From: Turicibacter sp. UBA7094
GTDB lineage: Bacteria; Bacillota_I; Bacilli_A; MOL361; Turicibacteraceae
Reading direction: 5' to 3'
NCBI GenBank assembly: GCA_002493395.1
Contig: DKYS01000004.1
Location: forward strand, 25,195 to 32,357
DNA: 7,163 nucleotides
In this document: positions 1 through 5,912 of the stretch, one piece after another
Layout of the letters: the number at the start of each line of letters is the position of its first letter
How positions within the stretch are numbered: the first letter of the stretch is position 1
The notes under the pieces: generated by a model
Seen by the model: only the letters and a program-made list of their open reading frames with translations
Told to the model about the DNA's origin: nothing
Databases searched by the model: none
Position numbers and translations under genes: made by a program

Positions 1-270
1 GTAAATTAAATAAACAGTGATTTCTTAATTCATGTTTTATAAAAATATCCCTCAAAAAACACGCATATCTATTAGTCTAGCAAAATTAAAGTAAGCTTAT
101 GCAATTTCTATATATATAAACACAATTATTTTCTTCGTTTAACATTTCCTCACAAGGTTAGGATAGATAGGCCTCAAAGAGGATAACTACCGTCTTTTCT
201 AAAAGTCTTTTTCGGTGTAAAAAACTTATTTGAACTTATAGATGAAGCTTTTTCTTTCCTTTATTATTTA
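1..270. other. Non-coding stretch downstream of glnS
   Basis: This AT-rich stretch holds no convincing gene on either strand. The only reading frame with a purine-rich sequence before it is a 19-codon one on the minus strand starting near 145, but its GAGGAA sits too close to the ATG to act as a normal ribosome binding site. A patch at 156-191 is richer in G and C and can fold into an imperfect hairpin (see findings). I recognise no tRNA, known riboswitch class or consensus promoter. If the next gene to the left is also on the minus strand, this would be its upstream region. Confidence 0.5.
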
Positions 271-315
271 CGAAAAAACTCGTAGATTAAATAAATGAGT
301 TTAATCTACGAGTTT
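271..315 (-). terminator. Intrinsic terminator of glnS
   Basis: A perfect 16-bp inverted repeat (arms 276-291 and 300-315) encloses an 8-nt loop. Read on the minus strand, the hairpin runs directly into six T residues (plus-strand A273-A278, partly inside the stem). It begins 22 nt past the glnS stop codon. The plus-strand side has only a weak T tract, so it works best for minus-strand transcripts. Confidence 0.9.
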
Positions 316-337
316 ATCATAAGATATTAGTCTTATA

Positions 338-1990
338 TTAAATACGGAAGCTAGATTTTAAAGAAACGATTCGATTAAATGCTAACTTACCTTCAGATGT
401 ATGTTGTGGATCAACGTTAAAATATCCATGGCGGAAGAATTGAAACTTATCTTGTCCCTTAACATCTTTCATATTCTCTTCTACAAAACCGTGAACAATT
501 TCCTCAGAATTTTTATTAATACGCTCTAAGAAAGGTAATCCCTCAGTTGCTTCATTTTCGATAAGTAATGGTTCATACAAATAGAAGTCTGCTGGAATAT
601 TATGAGTCGCATCAACCCAATGGATAGTTCCCTTTACCTTACGCCCTGTAAAACCTGATCCTGATTTAGTTTCTTTATCATAAGTCGCGTGAATTTCAAT
701 AATGTTTCCTTTATCGTCCTTAATAACATCTGTACATTTAATAAAATAAGCATGTTTTAAGCGGACCTCATTACCAGGGAATAAGCGGAAATATTTTGGA
801 ACAGGGTTTTCCATAAAATCTTCTTGTTCAATATAAATTTCGCGTGAAAAAGGAATTTTACGTGTTCCCATCTCAGGAACTTCTGGATTAATTTCTGCAT
901 CCAAGTATTCGACTTCACCCTCCGGATAATTAGTAATCACTACTTTTAATGGACGTAAAACAGCCATTGTTCTCGGAGCCTTTAATTTTAAATCTTCACG
1001 GATAAAATGTTCCAACATTTGAGGATCAACCGTACTTACGGCTTTCGATAACCCTACCTCCTGAATAAAATTAGTAATGGCCTCTGGCGTATAACCTCTA
1101 CGTCTTAATCCCGCCACAGTAGGCATACGTGGATCATCCCATCCTGATACAACACCCTCGTCTACTAACTGTTTTAAGTAGCGCTTAGACATAATAGTAT
1201 TTTTCATATTTAAACGTGCAAACTCTATTTGTCGTGGTTTTGCTTCCGTTTCACAATTTTCAATCACCCAATCATATAATGGACGATGATCTTCATACTC
1301 TAGTGAACAAAGAGAATGAGTAATTCCTTCAAACGCATCTTCTAATGGATGAGCGTAATCGTACATTGGATAAATGCACCATTTATCTCCCGTGTTATGG
1401 TGTGTGGCATGTAAGATACGATAAATGGCCGGATCACGAAGGTTCATATTAGGAGAACTCATATCAATTTTTGCACGTAAAACTTTCTCACCATCTTTAT
1501 ACAGACCCTTACGCATATTCTCAAATAACTCTAAATTCTCCTCAACTGTTCGATTACGATATGGAGACTCAATACCTGGTTGCGTTAAAGTTCCACGATT
1601 TTCACGCATTTGTTCAGGTGTTTGATCATCTACATATGCTTTTCCTTTTTTAATTAAATCTACCGCGTGTTCGTACATCTTTTCAAATGTATCTGATGCA
1701 AATAATAACTTATTATATTCAACACCTAACCATTTAATATCATTAATGATTCCTTGAACAAATTCCTCATCTTCCTTAACCGGATTCGTATCATCAAAGC
1801 GAAGATTCATCTTACCGTTAAACTCTTTTGCTAATAAATAATTAGTTAAAATCGCCTTTGCATGACCAATGTGTAAATAACCATTAGGTTCTGGAGGAAA
1901 ACGCGTCACAATTTCTTTATGTTTACCACTTTCTAAATCTTCTTTCATAATTGTTTTAATAAAATTGGAATTTTCATTTGCCATTTCCAT
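338..1990 (-). CDS. glnS: Glutaminyl-tRNA synthetase (GlnRS)
   Basis: Class I aminoacyl-tRNA synthetase that joins glutamine to tRNA-Gln using ATP in the cytoplasm. With the start chosen here it has 550 residues, close to the 554 of the E. coli enzyme. The Rossmann catalytic domain shows FPPEPNGYLHIGH at residues 31-43 (HIGH signature), DDTNP near 66-70 and PMYDYAHP near 208-215 (amino-acid pocket region), and MSKR at 267-270 (KMSKS loop). The remaining C-terminal part matches the beta-barrel anticodon-binding domain, and the reading frame is intact. The open frame extends to a GTG at 1999, but that codon lies inside the ribosome binding site GAGGTG, so the ATG at 1990 is preferred; an ATG at 1984 is a less well spaced alternative. 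The gene has its own extended -10 promoter and terminator. Most Bacilli make Gln-tRNA indirectly through GatCAB, so this gene is taxonomically informative. Confidence 0.97.
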   Translation of the reverse strand: MEMANENSNFIKTIMKEDLESGKHKEIVTRFPPEPNGYLHIGHAKAILTNYLLAKEFNGKMNLRFDDTNPVKEDEEFVQGIINDIKWLGVEYNKLLFASDTFEKMYEHAVDLIKKGKAYVDDQTPEQMRENRGTLTQPGIESPYRNRTVEENLELFENMRKGLYKDGEKVLRAKIDMSSPNMNLRDPAIYRILHATHHNTGDKWCIYPMYDYAHPLEDAFEGITHSLCSLEYEDHRPLYDWVIENCETEAKPRQIEFARLNMKNTIMSKRYLKQLVDEGVVSGWDDPRMPTVAGLRRRGYTPEAITNFIQEVGLSKAVSTVDPQMLEHFIREDLKLKAPRTMAVLRPLKVVITNYPEGEVEYLDAEINPEVPEMGTRKIPFSREIYIEQEDFMENPVPKYFRLFPGNEVRLKHAYFIKCTDVIKDDKGNIIEIHATYDKETKSGSGFTGRKVKGTIHWVDATHNIPADFYLYEPLLIENEATEGLPFLERINKNSEEIVHGFVEENMKDVKGQDKFQFFRHGYFNVDPQHTSEGKLAFNRIVSLKSSFRI

Positions 1991-1996
1991 AAAAAG

Positions 1997-2002
1997 CACC
2001 TC
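1997..2002 (-). promoter_or_regulatory. Ribosome binding site that sets the glnS start
   Basis: Minus-strand GAGGTG lies 6 nt before the ATG at 1990. The upstream in-frame GTG (1997-1999) is part of this motif, so it is very unlikely to be the initiator. Confidence 0.8.
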
Positions 2003-2058
2003 GCTAACTCAATAAAAATGTAAAATTACACCTTTTATGTATAAAAATCTATTTTAAA

Positions 2059-2067
2059 ATTATATCA
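2059..2067 (-). promoter_or_regulatory. Extended -10 promoter of glnS
   Basis: Minus-strand TGATATAAT is a full TATAAT preceded by the TGn extension. No good -35 hexamer is present at 16-18 nt (the best is a TACTAT-like sequence), which is typical of extended -10 promoters. It lies just past the stop codon of the B3/B4 gene and about 70 nt before the glnS start, so glnS can be transcribed on its own. No terminator separates the two genes, so read-through from upstream is also possible. Confidence 0.65.
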
Positions 2068-2089
2068 TAAGTCCCGAATACATAGTACT

Positions 2090-2749
2090 CTATTCCACTA
2101 TTTCCAATGAAAAATTCGATACCTCAGCAAAATGCGTAAACAATTCCTTTGCCATTGTCACATCTTCTTCTAGACCATCCTTACCATTAAAGGAAGTTAT
2201 AAATAACAAAACATTACTTGTTTGTTCAGTAATTCGAGTTCGTGGCGTATCGGAAGTTGGTGTTCCAAAAGGACCGATTTGATCACAATATACTGGAATA
2301 TTTTTAATATTTATATTTCCTCTTCCAATTCCCTCATAAGGCTCTTCCTCACCAATTCGAATTAAAATATCCCCTATTATTTTATCCTCATCTAATACCG
2401 CCACACTACGCTGCGTTCGAACAGATAAAATATTACCGATATCTACTGCATTGTTAATAAAATATAACCCGTTTCCTTTTATGAGCCTACGCAATAAGGC
2501 CTCCGTTGCCAATCGATAACGAGAAGGGTCCTTTCCTAAACGTCTATATCCAACACGTGCAGCCTCAATACGTGGCTGTTTTAATAAATTTTCTAATGTT
2601 AAATCTTTTATTACTTCATTTTCTACTTTTCTTATCTCATCTTTCAAAGAATCCGAAGTTCCTTCAATTTTTATTTCAAAAGACATAACTGCTAGACAAT
2701 AATCAGGCACTTTCTCTTTTAAATCCTTACTTAAAACTACTTTCTTCAT
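2090..2749 (-). CDS. Stand-alone B3/B4 domain protein (PheRS beta-like tRNA-binding/editing fold)
   Basis: A 219-residue cytosolic protein of the COG3382 type, homologous to the B3/B4 domain of the phenylalanyl-tRNA synthetase beta chain. In PheRS that domain hydrolyses wrongly made Tyr-tRNA-Phe; the role of free-standing copies is not firmly known to me. Family features seen are the R-x-LGKDPSRYR segment (about 70-79), ATEALLRRLIKGNGLYFINNAVD (about 81-103, split: ATEALLRR, then GNGLYFINN), a V-LD-D-I-GDI-IRIG strand region (about 117-133), and DTPRTRITEQT (167-177) leading into a hydrophobic strand, NVLLFI. No catalytic synthetase domain is present. The start has a GGAGG site 6 nt upstream. 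The gene lies 54 nt downstream of the small membrane protein gene and ends about 100 nt before glnS. A role in tRNA quality control is suggested by the fold and the neighbour but not shown. Confidence 0.85.
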   Translation of the reverse strand: MKKVVLSKDLKEKVPDYCLAVMSFEIKIEGTSDSLKDEIRKVENEVIKDLTLENLLKQPRIEAARVGYRRLGKDPSRYRLATEALLRRLIKGNGLYFINNAVDIGNILSVRTQRSVAVLDEDKIIGDILIRIGEEEPYEGIGRGNINIKNIPVYCDQIGPFGTPTSDTPRTRITEQTSNVLLFITSFNGKDGLEEDVTMAKELFTHFAEVSNFSLEIVE

Positions 2750-2803
2750 GAAAAACCTCCATCATTGCTACTTTATTACATAAGATAGCATGAAACTATC
2801 CCC

Positions 2804-3169
2804 TTATTCCTTTTTTAAAGGCTCATTCTCGCGTTCCTGTTCTTCCTTTTTTAATAAAGCATAAGCAACCGCCAATTCTCTCATTTTATTCTCTCTTTCT
2901 TTATCAATACAATATTGGTGAACATAGATAATCATACCAAATGATATAACAATTAGCACGCTCAAATTTACTACATCTACCATTAAATAATTAACTTTAT
3001 CAAAATAATAACGATTAGACGCTAACACATAATAAACAATTAAACATAATCCATACCATTTTAACCACGAAAATAAATGATTTAAAGAAATCTGGGAAAT
3101 CCTTAGTTGATTTAGGAAAAATAATAGTAAAATAGGTATTGATAGCACCAAAAATAAAGTAACAATCAT
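2804..3169 (-). CDS. Small three-helix membrane protein of unknown function
   Basis: I do not recognise this 121-residue protein. Three hydrophobic segments are visible at about residues 2-19, 35-51 and 66-84. They are followed by a highly charged tail (about 88-121, rich in K, E and R) that is probably helical or coiled-coil and cytoplasmic. Positive residues flank the second and third segments (NQLRIS near 20-25, SNRYY near 51-55). No cysteine pair, enzymatic motif or known transporter signature is seen. The start is backed by GAGGTG five nt upstream. The gene follows the long terminator of the lipid kinase gene, so it probably begins a new transcription unit that may continue into the B3/B4 gene 54 nt downstream. 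Coding potential looks real because of the good ribosome binding site, coherent topology and lack of competing frames. Confidence 0.75.
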   Translation of the reverse strand: MIVTLFLVLSIPILLLFFLNQLRISQISLNHLFSWLKWYGLCLIVYYVLASNRYYFDKVNYLMVDVVNLSVLIVISFGMIIYVHQYCIDKERENKMRELAVAYALLKKEEQERENEPLKKE

Positions 3170-3255
3170 TTCATCACCTCAAAAAAACTATAACTAACAA
3201 TAGAATGGCTCATTTAAATCTCTTTTATTCCCTCCCCCCTTTCATTGCAAAAAAT
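3170..3255. other. Upstream region of the small membrane protein gene
   Basis: This short gap holds a striking purine tract on the minus strand (AGGGGGGAGGG, 3230-3240). A weak promoter-like pair is also present: TTGCAA, then 17 nt, then TAAAAG on the minus strand, each matching four of six consensus bases and enclosing the G tract. A 15-codon reading frame from ATG at 3213 ends in TGA at 3166-3168 and overlaps the next gene's ATG as ATGA. None of these elements is certain. Confidence 0.3.
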
Positions 3256-3311
3256 AAAAAATCTTTAAATTAATAGAGACCAACACTACTCTATTAATTT
3301 AAAGATTTTTT
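3256..3311 (-). terminator. Long intrinsic terminator after the lipid kinase gene
   Basis: A perfect 23-bp inverted repeat (arms 3256-3278 and 3289-3311) has a 10-nt loop. The outer six pairs are A/T tracts, so on the minus strand the stem core ends in a run of T. The A tract on the other side makes it symmetrical, so it could also stop plus-strand transcripts. It begins 11 nt beyond the lipid kinase stop codon. Confidence 0.9.
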
Positions 3312-3322
3312 AATAATTAAAA

Positions 3323-4213
3323 CTACATTTTAGAACAACAGATTTGAACCCGATGTTGTAGATTTCTAATGTGTACACTTTTTAATACACCGCCGTCTTC
3401 CCCATCTAATGTCCATTTCACGTCTTGTTCACTCTCAACAGTAATACGATCTGTCTTCAATGTGACAACGTATTCTGGGTCATATTTTTTATTTAAAAAG
3501 TCAGTTAAAATACGATGTATATCTAGTAAATTTTTAGGGGCACGAATTAGCGTAACCTCAAAAAGTCCATCACTTAAATCAGCGTGGTTTCCAAATGCGT
3601 TTTTAATACCTGCAACGGAGTCTGAATTAGAAATCATCCCAAAAATATACTCGCCTTCAACCATCCCACCATTATAAGTAATCTTACATTTATACGACTG
3701 AATAGTTGGTAATTTTAATAGACCCTCAATTAAATACGCTAATCCTCCTAGCATATTTTTACGTGGTTGCGGAGTCTCATATGCTACATCTGTAAATGCA
3801 CCAAATGCTGCGACATAAGTAAAGTATCCTTGACCAAATCTCCCTATATCGATTGGGACTGCTTTTCCCTCTGTACAGAGTTTCACAGCTTTCGGAATAC
3901 TTTTAGGTATACCTAATGTTGTAGCAAAGTCATTTGTTGTTCCAGTCGGAATATAAGCAATTGGAATATTGGCATTTGCCTTAATTAATCCTGTAATCAC
4001 CTCATTCAGGGTCCCATCTCCTCCACTTGCAATAATTAAGTCGTAGGATTTAGCCTCTTTCATTTTATGTGTTGCATCATTTTTTGCCTTCGTCGGATAT
4101 ACAACGACTTCATATCCCGCTAAACTTAGCTCTTTAATGATTAATAATAAGTAATCTTTTATCATCCCACGCCCTGAGGTAGGATTAATAATAAGTAATA
4201 ACTTTTTAAGCAT
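3323..4213 (-). CDS. DagK/YegS/BmrU-family lipid kinase (probable diacylglycerol kinase)
   Basis: A 296-residue soluble, membrane-associating kinase that most likely phosphorylates diacylglycerol to phosphatidic acid with ATP. In Gram-positive bacteria DgkB-type members recycle the diacylglycerol released by lipoteichoic acid synthesis. Motifs, numbered from the ATG at 4213, are: INPTSGRG (9-16), SGGDGTLNEV (63-72, the nucleotide-binding GGDGT signature), PTGTTNDFA (89-97), SDGLFEVTLI (214-223) and LDGEDGG (269-275), which carries the Asp/Glu of the catalytic region in DgkB. Length is normal for the family and the frame is intact. The open frame extends six codons upstream to a TTG, but AAGGA at 4223-4227 is placed for the ATG. 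The exact substrate cannot be told from sequence: DgkB, YegS-like and BmrU-like members look alike. It has its own promoter and a strong terminator, so it appears monocistronic. Confidence 0.9.
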   Translation of the reverse strand: MLKKLLLIINPTSGRGMIKDYLLLIIKELSLAGYEVVVYPTKAKNDATHKMKEAKSYDLIIASGGDGTLNEVITGLIKANANIPIAYIPTGTTNDFATTLGIPKSIPKAVKLCTEGKAVPIDIGRFGQGYFTYVAAFGAFTDVAYETPQPRKNMLGGLAYLIEGLLKLPTIQSYKCKITYNGGMVEGEYIFGMISNSDSVAGIKNAFGNHADLSDGLFEVTLIRAPKNLLDIHRILTDFLNKKYDPEYVVTLKTDRITVESEQDVKWTLDGEDGGVLKSVHIRNLQHRVQICCSKM

Positions 4214-4222
4214 AGAGGCACA

Positions 4223-4227
4223 TCCTT
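4223..4227 (-). promoter_or_regulatory. Ribosome binding site that sets the lipid kinase start
   Basis: Minus-strand AAGGA lies 9 nt before the ATG at 4213. The longer frame starting at TTG 4231 has this motif inside its own codons 2-3, so the TTG is unlikely to be used. Confidence 0.65.
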
Positions 4228-4256
4228 TCAAACATTAAACAATAATTTTATAATAT

Positions 4257-4287
4257 ATTATATCACCAATTAAATGAAAAATGTAAA
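4257..4287 (-). promoter_or_regulatory. Promoter of the lipid kinase gene
   Basis: Minus-strand TGATATAAT (4257-4265) is a consensus -10 with TGn extension. TTTACA (4282-4287) matches five of six -35 bases at a 19-nt spacing, which is longer than ideal but tolerable with an extended -10. It sits about 44 nt before the start codon. Confidence 0.6.
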
Positions 4288-4353
4288 TTTATATCCCGTG
4301 TTTTGTAATTCCGAAGTAATTAACACCAGCACATTATAGTATTTATGCATAGT

Positions 4354-4389
4354 AAAAAAAGACCCGATTAATAATACCTTCAGGTCTTT
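4354..4389 (-). terminator. Intrinsic terminator of metK
   Basis: On the minus strand, AAAGACCTGA pairs with TCGGGTCTTT (10 bp with one G-U pair; arms 4380-4389 and 4358-4367) around a 12-nt loop. Seven T residues follow, from A4354-A4360 on the plus strand, three of them within the stem. It starts 8 nt past the metK TAG. Confidence 0.9.
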
Positions 4390-4397
4390 CTCATTTA

Positions 4398-5588
4398 CTA
4401 TAGCTGTTCCTTTAATGTCTCAACCTTATCCAAACGTTCCCAAGGAAAATCTACATCCGTACGACCAAAATGCCCATAAGCGGCAGTCTTTCTATAAATG
4501 GGTTTTCTTAAATCTAGCATATTAATGATACCTGCTGGACGAAGATCAAAATTACGACGGATAATCTCTACAATCTTTTTATCGGACAATTTTCCTGTTC
4601 CAAAAGTATCTACCATAATTGAAGTAGGTTGTGCTACCCCAATTGCATATGAAAGTTGAATCTCAATTTTATCAGCATATCCTGCAGCAACTAAATTTTT
4701 CGCTACATAACGAGCTGCGTAGGCAGCCGATCGGTCAACCTTAGTAGCATCTTTACCAGAAAATGCACCTCCACCGTGTCTAGCATATCCCCCATAAGTA
4801 TCCACAATAATTTTACGTCCTGTTAATCCAGCATCCCCATGTGGTCCACCAATTACGAAACGGCCTGTCGGATTAACTAAATAGCGCGTATTCTCGGTGA
4901 TTAAATTTTTAGGTAGCACCTCATCAAAAACATATTTTTTAATATCTGCTTCAATCTGTTCGTGGCTAATTTCTGGAGAATGTTGAGTTGAAAGTAAAAC
5001 AGTATCGATTGCGACAGGCTTCCCATTTTCATCGTATTCAATGGTAACTTGCGTTTTTCCATCAGGGCGTAAATAGTCTAATGTTCCATTTTTTCTCACC
5101 TCTGTTAGACGTCTAGAAAGCTTATGTGCCAATGAGATAGGTAATGGCATATACTCCTCGGTCTCATTAGTTGCAAATCCAAACATTAACCCTTGATCCC
5201 CAGCTCCAATAGCCTCAATTTGCTCATCAGTCATAGCACCATTTCTTGCTTCAAGTGCTTGATCTACTCCCATTGCAATATCACCAGATTGCTCGTCAAT
5301 TGCGGTTAACACTGCACAAGTATCAGCATCAAATCCATACTTAGCACGATCGTACCCTATTTCTCGAATGGTCTCACGAACAACCTTTTGAATATCAACA
5401 TAAGAAGAGGTTGTAATTTCCCCGAAAACTAAAACAAGGCCTGTTGTTACAGATGTCTCACACGCAACACGCGCCATCGGATCTTTTGTTAAGATAGCGT
5501 CCAAAATAGAATCTGAAATTTGATCAGCAATCTTATCTGGATGCCCTTCTGTTACTGATTCTGATGTAAATAAACGACGTTCTGACAT
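4398..5588 (-). CDS. metK: S-adenosylmethionine synthetase (methionine adenosyltransferase)
   Basis: Makes S-adenosylmethionine from methionine and ATP, releasing phosphate and pyrophosphate; it is cytoplasmic and usually a tetramer. The 396 residues match the normal bacterial length. Signatures seen are GHPDK (15-19, ATP/methionine site), GAGDQG (128-133), RFVIGGPHGDAGLTGRKI (243-260) and the glycine-rich phosphate-binding loop GGGAFSGKD (272-280) followed by KVDRSAAY (283-290). All three MAT subdomains appear complete. The start ATG has AAGGAGGA upstream, with 8 nt between GGAGG and ATG. Transcription starts at a consensus promoter about 275 nt upstream, and the leader carries a SAM-I riboswitch plus terminator, so the enzyme is feedback-controlled by its product. 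A terminator follows directly, so the gene is probably monocistronic. Confidence 0.98.
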   Translation of the reverse strand: MSERRLFTSESVTEGHPDKIADQISDSILDAILTKDPMARVACETSVTTGLVLVFGEITTSSYVDIQKVVRETIREIGYDRAKYGFDADTCAVLTAIDEQSGDIAMGVDQALEARNGAMTDEQIEAIGAGDQGLMFGFATNETEEYMPLPISLAHKLSRRLTEVRKNGTLDYLRPDGKTQVTIEYDENGKPVAIDTVLLSTQHSPEISHEQIEADIKKYVFDEVLPKNLITENTRYLVNPTGRFVIGGPHGDAGLTGRKIIVDTYGGYARHGGGAFSGKDATKVDRSAAYAARYVAKNLVAAGYADKIEIQLSYAIGVAQPTSIMVDTFGTGKLSDKKIVEIIRRNFDLRPAGIINMLDLRKPIYRKTAAYGHFGRTDVDFPWERLDKVETLKEQL

Positions 5589-5685
5589 TCTAATGTCCTC
5601 CTTTTAATAGTGCTACATAATACTCTATCCTAATAATTCATTAAAGGTAATAATGGGTTATCAACAATTAAAAATCATTGCCTAT

Positions 5686-5711
5686 AAAAAAAGCCCGCTA
5701 TAAGCGGACCT
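5686..5711 (-). terminator. Riboswitch-controlled terminator in the metK leader
   Basis: On the minus strand GTCCGCT pairs with AGCGGGC (arms 5703-5709 and 5693-5699, one G-U pair) around a short TAT loop and is followed by seven T residues (A5686-A5692 on the plus strand). It lies about 100 nt before metK and downstream of the SAM aptamer, so it is the OFF-state expression platform. Confidence 0.9.
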
Positions 5712-5733
5712 GAATAACTAATTGATTCAAACC

Positions 5734-5836
5734 CTCTTATTGTTCAAGTAAAACTCGCTTGGGTTGGCACCTTTCCTATTTAAAGAGGTTGCCGCGACTT
5801 CATAGGCCCCTATGCCTCCATCGCTCTGAATAAGAG
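5734..5836 (-). ncRNA. SAM-I (S-box) riboswitch aptamer controlling metK
   Basis: On the minus strand the 103-nt element begins CTCTTATT and ends AATAAGAG, a perfect P1 stem (5829-5836 with 5734-5741). Inside, the order matches the S-box: CAGAGCGATGGAGG (kink-turn side), a P2 pairing GCGA/TCGC, a CATAG/CTATG hairpin with GGGC loop, ATGAAGTCGCGGCAACC (close to the conserved ATGAARCCYGGCAACC), P3 as GGC-A-ACC with GGTGCC, and a short P4 (CAAG/CTTG, 5758-5761 with 5745-5748). By the known mechanism of this class, SAM binding stabilises P1, frees the downstream terminator and shuts off metK. Position directly upstream of metK agrees with that role. Confidence 0.96.
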
Positions 5837-5869
5837 TATATTATTGCATTTATTTTCATTTTCTTTATC

Positions 5870-5898
5870 ATTATAAATATAAAATCAGATTTTGTCAA
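5870..5898 (-). promoter_or_regulatory. Consensus sigma-A promoter of the metK leader
   Basis: Minus-strand TTGACA (5893-5898) and TATAAT (5870-5875) are separated by exactly 17 nt, a perfect consensus match. The predicted start of transcription is near 5862-5864, about 26 nt ahead of riboswitch stem P1. The -35 box lies only 14 nt past the stop codon of the rmuC-like gene. Confidence 0.92.
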
Positions 5899-5912
5899 TT
5901 AGCTAACAGCAT

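Noticed and set aside
88..145. 19-codon minus-strand frame starting at 145
   Set aside because: The GAGGAA before the ATG is too close for normal initiation, and the frame is short and unrecognisable.
1425..1653. Two overlapping plus-strand open frames of 60-66 codons
   Set aside because: Both lie wholly within glnS on the opposite strand, lack a ribosome binding site context and show no family resemblance; they are antisense shadows.
1991..1999. GTG start giving a 553-residue GlnRS
   Set aside because: The GTG is part of the GAGGTG ribosome binding site serving the ATG at 1990.
2506..2688. Plus-strand 60-codon open frame
   Set aside because: It is antisense to the well-supported B3/B4 gene and has no recognisable product.
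2784..2800. Small inverted repeat GATAG/CTATC between the membrane protein and B3/B4 genes as a terminator
   Set aside because: The stem is only 5 bp with a 7-nt loop and no T run follows on the minus strand, so it is not a credible terminator.
3369..3677. Plus-strand 102-codon open frame
   Set aside because: It is antisense to the lipid kinase C-terminal half, which carries conserved family motifs; the frame has no independent support.
4214..4231. TTG start giving a 302-residue lipid kinase
   Set aside because: The AAGGA ribosome binding site lies inside the extra codons and is spaced for the ATG at 4213; the family N-terminus also starts close to that ATG.
5605..5685. Second promoter between the riboswitch terminator and metK
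   Set aside because: A TTGATA occurs on the minus strand, but the hexamer 17 nt downstream (ATGAAT) matches the -10 consensus at only three positions.
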